Source of the DNA: Comamonadaceae bacterium
GTDB lineage: Bacteria; Pseudomonadota; Gammaproteobacteria; Burkholderiales; Burkholderiaceae
DNA length: 8,940 bases
Direction of reading: 5' to 3'
NCBI GenBank assembly: GCA_947455875.1
Contig: CANGSD010000031.1
Span: 1 to 8,940 of the forward strand
The position numbers were made by a program, and so were the translations under genes. Under the pieces are notes generated by a model. It was not told the origin of the DNA. It saw nothing but the letters and a program-made list of their open reading frames with translations, and did not search any database. This document shows, one piece after another, positions 5,370 through 8,940 of this stretch. Each line of letters starts with the position of its first letter. Within the stretch, counting starts at the first letter, position 1.

Positions 5370-6065
5370 GTGGCCCTCGTCGACCTGCGCTGGCACGCCC
5401 GGGCGCTGCTGGCCCAAGCGCGCTGGCGGCGCACCCGAAGCGCCATCGCCCAGTGGCTGGCCCAGGCCCCCGGCGGCTTCGACGACCTTCTTTTGTTCGG
5501 CGCCAGCGCCGGCTGGATGATGGACGACGCCTTCCTCGGGCGTTTTCGCCGCATCGACGCCGTTGACTTTGAATGGGCCGCCTCGCCGCTGTTTCGTCTG
5601 CGGCATGCAGGGGTCATCGTCTCGCGCCGCATCCGCGTCACCTTCCATCGGGTCGAGGCCCTGGACAACCTGGAGCACCTGCTGGCCCTGCGCCCGCAGG
5701 CCCTGGTGCTGTTTGACAACGTGCTGGGGCAGTACACCCTGACCTGCCGCGACATCGAGCGGGCCGAGCGCACCCTGAGCGACCTACAGCGGCGCCTGCG
5801 CGGTCGCAGCTGGGGCTCCATCCACGACGCCCTCTCGGGCCCGGGCCAACAGCTGCCGGTGAGCGCACAGCCCGAACCTGTGATGCTGCCCGCCGGCACC
5901 CCCTGGCCCGAAGACCCCCTGCTGGCCCAGGTGGGCGGGCGCGGCACCTGGGGCGATCACCTCACGCGCCAGGTGCTGCCCGCCAGCGCCGCCTCCACTT
6001 TGATCCCCTGGCAGCTCACGCCCGGCTATTGGCACTGGCTGCAGGCGGGCTGGGTCACGCGTTAG
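5370..6065 (+). CDS. Conserved-looking Rossmann-type protein, possibly methyltransferase-related
   Basis: The 231-residue product starts at GTG five bases after the preceding stop, so translation is probably coupled; I see no good ribosome site and no other early start. Residues 38-45 (FDDLLLFG) form a strand leading into GASAGWMM (44-51), followed by a helix and [15 protein letters not shown] (61-75). This is the strand-glycine loop-helix-strand-acidic residue pattern of the first half of a class I SAM-dependent methyltransferase. A later strand [11 protein letters not shown] (111-121) sits where motif IV would fall. [10 protein letters not shown] and the tryptophan-rich end [15 protein letters not shown] may be family-specific. 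The glycine loop departs from the usual GxGxG, so methyl transfer and any substrate are inference. It could equally be a Rossmann-fold protein without SAM. It lies 101 bases before miaB, perhaps in the same transcript. Confidence 0.7.
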   Translation: MALVDLRWHARALLAQARWRRTRSAIAQWLAQAPGGFDDLLLFGASAGWMMDDAFLGRFRRIDAVDFEWAASPLFRLRHAGVIVSRRIRVTFHRVEALDNLEHLLALRPQALVLFDNVLGQYTLTCRDIERAERTLSDLQRRLRGRSWGSIHDALSGPGQQLPVSAQPEPVMLPAGTPWPEDPLLAQVGGRGTWGDHLTRQVLPASAASTLIPWQLTPGYWHWLQAGWVTR

Positions 6066-6166
6066 ACTTCACGCCCCGCTGCCAGACCCTGCCTGCCGCC
6101 TCGGGCCGGCCGTCTGTTGCCTCAGCCTCTGGATCCACACCACGAACCGCTGAAAGAGAGTGCCGC
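6066..6166 (+). other. Spacer before miaB, nothing definite
   Basis: This GC-rich 101-base gap separates the Rossmann-like gene from miaB. It contains the palindrome GGCCGGCC and a purine-rich GAAAGAGAG just before the miaB ATG that can serve as its ribosome site. I see no convincing promoter or terminator, so read-through from upstream is plausible. Confidence 0.3.
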
Positions 6167-7492
6167 ATGGCCAAGAAAGTATTCATCAAGACCTTCGGCT
6201 GCCAGATGAACGAGTACGACTCGGACAAGATGGCCGATGTCATGCAAGCCGCCCAGGGCTATGAGCCCACCCAGGATGTCGAGGAAGCCGACCTGATCCT
6301 GTTCAACACCTGCTCGGTGCGCGAGAAAGCCCAGGAAAAGGTCTTCTCCGACCTGGGCCGCGTCAAACACCTGAAGGAGCGCGGGGCGATCATCGGTGTG
6401 GGCGGCTGCGTCGCCAGCCAGGAAGGCGCCGCCATCATCGAGCGAGCGCCCTACGTCGATCTGGTGTTCGGACCCCAGACCCTGCACCGCCTGCCCGAGC
6501 TGATCGCCCGCCGCGAGCGCGAGCAACGCTCGCAGGTGGACATCAGCTTCCCCGAGATCGAGAAGTTCGACCACCTGCCCCCGGCGCGCGTCGAGGGCGC
6601 CACCGCCTTCGTGAGCATCATGGAAGGCTGCAGCAAATACTGCAGCTACTGCGTGGTGCCCTACACCCGCGGCGAAGAGGTCTCGCGCCCCTTTGACGAT
6701 GTCCTCACCGAAGTCGCGGGCCTGGCCGAACAGGGCGTGCGCGAGGTCACGCTGCTGGGGCAAAACGTCAACGCCTACCGCGGCAAGATGGGCGACACCA
6801 GCGACATCGCCGACTTCGCGCTCCTGATCGAGTACGTCGCCGAGATCCCCGGCATCGAGCGAATCCGCTACACCACCAGCCATCCCAACGAGTTCACGCA
6901 GCGCTTGATCGACGCGTATGCGCGCGTGCCCAAACTCGTGAGCCATCTGCACCTGCCCGTGCAGCATGGCAGCGACCGCATCCTGATGGCAATGAAGCGC
7001 GGCTACACCGCGATGGAATACAAAAGCACGATCCGCAAGCTGCGCGCCATCCGGCCCGAGCTGGCGCTCTCAAGCGACTTCATCGTGGGCTTTCCCGGCG
7101 AGACCGAGGACGATTTCCAAAAGATGATGAAGCTGATCGACGACGTCGGCTACGACAACAGCTTCAGCTTCATCTTCAGCCCCCGCCCGGGCACACCCGC
7201 CGCCCAGTTGCATGACGACACGCCCCACGAGGTGAAGCTGCGTCGACTGCAGCACCTGCAGGCCACGATCGAAGACAACGTGCGCCGCATCAGCGCCAGC
7301 CGGGTGGGGACGGTGCAGAAGGTGCTGGTCGAGGGGCCTTCACGCAAGGACCCGACCGAGCTGTCAGGCCGCACCGAGTGCAACCGCGTGGTCAACTTCC
7401 AGGCCCCTGCGCGCCTGGTGGGGCAGATGGTGGACATCACCATCACGCAGGCCTACCCGCATTCGCTGCGGGGTGAGGTGGTGACGGTTTAA
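6167..7492 (+). CDS. miaB: tRNA-2-methylthio-N6-dimethylallyladenosine synthase MiaB
   Basis: MiaB is a cytoplasmic radical-SAM enzyme that adds a methylthio group to N6-isopentenyladenosine at position 37 of tRNAs reading codons that begin with U. The N-terminal UPF0004 domain carries the auxiliary iron-sulfur cysteines C12 ([12 protein letters not shown]), C49 ([10 protein letters not shown]) and C81 ([11 protein letters not shown]). The radical-SAM cluster motif CSKYCSYC has C155, C159 and C162. GQNVNAY (198-204) and [11 protein letters not shown] are typical, and a TRAM RNA-binding domain closes the protein (about 375-441). I chose ATG 6167 because it gives the canonical [19 protein letters not shown] start, 441 residues, after a purine-rich ribosome site; the frame extends upstream to 6029 but that part overlaps the previous gene and looks non-coding. 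All expected cysteines are present, so it should be functional. Its stop interlocks with that of ffh. Confidence 0.97.
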   Translation: MAKKVFIKTFGCQMNEYDSDKMADVMQAAQGYEPTQDVEEADLILFNTCSVREKAQEKVFSDLGRVKHLKERGAIIGVGGCVASQEGAAIIERAPYVDLVFGPQTLHRLPELIARREREQRSQVDISFPEIEKFDHLPPARVEGATAFVSIMEGCSKYCSYCVVPYTRGEEVSRPFDDVLTEVAGLAEQGVREVTLLGQNVNAYRGKMGDTSDIADFALLIEYVAEIPGIERIRYTTSHPNEFTQRLIDAYARVPKLVSHLHLPVQHGSDRILMAMKRGYTAMEYKSTIRKLRAIRPELALSSDFIVGFPGETEDDFQKMMKLIDDVGYDNSFSFIFSPRPGTPAAQLHDDTPHEVKLRRLQHLQATIEDNVRRISASRVGTVQKVLVEGPSRKDPTELSGRTECNRVVNFQAPARLVGQMVDITITQAYPHSLRGEVVTV

Positions 7493-8847
7493 AACTTGGG
7501 CATGCCCTTCATGCCCCCCATGCGCTTCATCATCTTCATCAGACCGCCGCCCTTCATCTTCTTCATCATCCCCTGCATCTGCTCAAACTCATTGAGCAGG
7601 CGGTTCACTTCCTGAACATGCACCCCTGCACCCGCGGCGATACGGCGCTTGCGGGTGGCCTTGATCAGGTCGGGCTTGCGGCGCTCCAGCGCCGTCATGC
7701 TGCAGATGATGCCTTCCTTGCGCCGAACATCGCGTTCGGCCTTGTCCATGTCGACCTGACCGGCCTTGGCCTGCATCTGCGCCGGCAGCTTGTCCATCAA
7801 CTGCGACAGGCCACCCATCTTCTTCATCTGCTGCAACTGCGCCAGGAAGTCGTTGAGGTCAAAGCCCTCGCCGCTCTTGACCTTGGCCGCCAGCTTCTGC
7901 GCGGACTCCATGTCCACGCCCGCCTGCACCTGTTCGACCAGGGCCACGATATCGCCCATGCCCAGGATGCGGCCGGCATGGCGCTCGGCGTCGAACACCT
8001 CCAGGCCGTCGATCTTCTCGGACACGCCGGCAAACTTGATCGGCACCCCCGTCACCTGGCGCACGGAGAGCGCCGCGCCGCCGCGTGAGTCGCCGTCGGT
8101 CTTGGTCAGGACGATGCCGGTCAGGGGCAAGGCCTCCTTGAAGGCGCGCGCCGTATTGATCGCGTCCTGGCCCTGCATGGCATCGACCACGAACAGCGTC
8201 TCCACGGGCTTGAGCGCCCCATGCAGCTCCTGGATCTCGCGCATCAGCGCCTCGTCGATCGCCAGTCGACCCGCCGTGTCCACCAGCAGCACGTCAAAGT
8301 ACTGGCGCTTGGCGTGATCCAGCGCCGCGCGGGCGATGTCTAGGGGCTTTTGATCGGGGGTGCTCGGGAACCATTCCGCGCCCGCCTGAGCCGTCACCGT
8401 CTTGAGCTGCTCGATGGCGGCGGGCCGGTACACGTCGCCCGAGACCGTCAGCACTTTTTTCTTGCGCTTTTCAATCAGGTGGCGGGCCAGCTTGGCGGTG
8501 GTGGTGGTCTTGCCCGCGCCCTGCAGGCCGGCCATCAGGATCACCGCCGGGGGCTGCGCCGCCAGATTGATGTCGGCCACGCCCTCGCCCATGGTGGCCA
8601 CCAGCTCGCGGTTCACGATGCCCACCAGGGCCTGGCCCGGATTGAGCGAACCCGCCACTTCCTGGCCCAGGGCCTTGTCCTTGACCCGCGCGATGAAATC
8701 GCGCACCACAGGCAGGGCCACATCCGCCTCGAGCAAGGCCATGCGCACCTCGCGCAGCATGTCCTGCACATTGCTCTCGGTGATGCGGGCCTGGCCCCGC
8801 ATTTCCTTGACCAGGCGCGAGAGTTTGTCGGACAGGGCGGAGGCCAT
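7489..8847 (-). CDS. ffh: Signal recognition particle protein Ffh (SRP54)
   Basis: Ffh binds 4.5S RNA and signal sequences of nascent membrane proteins, then docks with FtsY at the inner membrane. The 452-residue length is standard. The N domain includes [18 protein letters not shown] (31-48). The G domain has the P-loop GLQGAGKTT (107-115), [11 protein letters not shown] (138-148), DTAGR (190-194), [10 protein letters not shown] (248-257) and [12 protein letters not shown] (274-285). The methionine-rich M domain has the 4.5S RNA-binding block with [13 protein letters not shown] and [10 protein letters not shown] (399-408), and ends in a Met/Lys/Gly tail. The start matches the family N-terminus, although no purine-rich ribosome site is visible: a run of eight C bases directly precedes the ATG. 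A TAAAAT at minus-strand 8894-8889 could be a -10 box, but its -35 is poor. It is tail to tail with miaB and divergent from a probable CcsA/YpjD gene. Confidence 0.98.
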   Translation of the reverse strand: MASALSDKLSRLVKEMRGQARITESNVQDMLREVRMALLEADVALPVVRDFIARVKDKALGQEVAGSLNPGQALVGIVNRELVATMGEGVADINLAAQPPAVILMAGLQGAGKTTTTAKLARHLIEKRKKKVLTVSGDVYRPAAIEQLKTVTAQAGAEWFPSTPDQKPLDIARAALDHAKRQYFDVLLVDTAGRLAIDEALMREIQELHGALKPVETLFVVDAMQGQDAINTARAFKEALPLTGIVLTKTDGDSRGGAALSVRQVTGVPIKFAGVSEKIDGLEVFDAERHAGRILGMGDIVALVEQVQAGVDMESAQKLAAKVKSGEGFDLNDFLAQLQQMKKMGGLSQLMDKLPAQMQAKAGQVDMDKAERDVRRKEGIICSMTALERRKPDLIKATRKRRIAAGAGVHVQEVNRLLNEFEQMQGMMKKMKGGGLMKMMKRMGGMKGMPKF

Positions 8848-8885
8848 GGGGGGGGTCGCGGAAGGAGCGACTAAACTGCGAAGCC

Positions 8886-8940
8886 ATGATTTTATCCAGC
8901 GCTTCCCCGGCCGGCCTGGCCCTGACGCTGGCGGCGGCCG
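8886..8940 (+). CDS. Start of a probable CcsA/YpjD-type cytochrome c assembly protein (partial)
   Basis: An ATG at 8886 opens a frame to the window edge, giving 18 residues, MILSSASPAGLALTLAAA, that look like the start of a hydrophobic membrane protein. In many proteobacteria, including E. coli (ypjD), the gene divergent from ffh encodes a multi-span inner-membrane protein of the CcsA/CcmC heme-handling family, and this N-terminus fits. The identification rests on position and a short hydrophobic start, so it is tentative. Only 38 bases separate it from the ffh start. AAGGAG at 8863-8867 is too far from the ATG (18 bases) to be an ordinary ribosome site, and TAAACT (8872-8877) may be part of a promoter. 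Confidence 0.5.
   Translation, partial: MILSSASPAGLALTLAAA

Noticed and set aside
6029..6166. Upstream extension of the miaB frame
   Set aside because: It would overlap the preceding gene and add 46 residues without family similarity before the canonical MiaB start at 6167.
6122..6967. Minus-strand open frame of 281 codons opposite miaB
   Set aside because: It is antisense to the catalytic part of MiaB, with no recognisable domain and shadow-like composition.

Overview
The window is a GC-rich, densely packed stretch of a Gram-negative proteobacterial chromosome. Flagellar motor genes, periplasmic proteins and an ffh gene divergent from a likely ccsA/ypjD-type gene are present. I infer a betaproteobacterium, probably Burkholderiales-like, from gene content and the tone of the proteins; no rRNA or other decisive marker is present. 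I see no mobile element, CRISPR array, tRNA or rRNA gene. Almost every base is coding, and the longest gap between genes is about 145 bases.

Layout, left to right. Bases 1-270 hold the 3' end of a plus-strand gene for a small NTF2/SnoaL-like protein. A minus-strand motility operon follows, transcribed from about 2360 down to 287. It begins with a very good match to a flagellar sigma-28 (FliA) promoter at 2366-2392, then a 62-residue membrane protein, then motA, then motB. The motA stop and motB start overlap (TGATG). The encoded stator is of the proton type. Divergent from it on the plus strand are a FemAB/GNAT-fold aminoacyl-transferase-like gene and a small secreted protein resembling the surface-adhesin protein E family.

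Convergent to these, on the minus strand at 3829-4707, is a membrane-anchored protein with a coiled coil and an alpha-carbonic-anhydrase domain. One of the three zinc-binding histidines is replaced by serine, and other active-site residues are changed, so it is probably a carbonic-anhydrase-related protein without normal activity. Across a 144-base divergent spacer, three plus-strand genes follow: a secreted or anchored hypothetical protein, a Rossmann-like protein that may be methyltransferase-related, and miaB (tRNA 2-methylthio-adenosine synthase). miaB ends tail to tail with ffh (signal recognition particle GTPase), the two stops sharing the four bases TTAA. Divergent from ffh, the first codons of a probable CcsA/YpjD cytochrome c assembly-type gene run off the right edge.

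Most of the window is ordinary housekeeping or motility content; I do not see a clear new multi-gene defence or mobile system. The items most worth a second look are the carbonic-anhydrase-like protein with a lost zinc ligand, the small membrane protein placed first in a FliA-controlled stator operon, the unusual MotB N-terminal extension, and the orphan FemAB-like gene.
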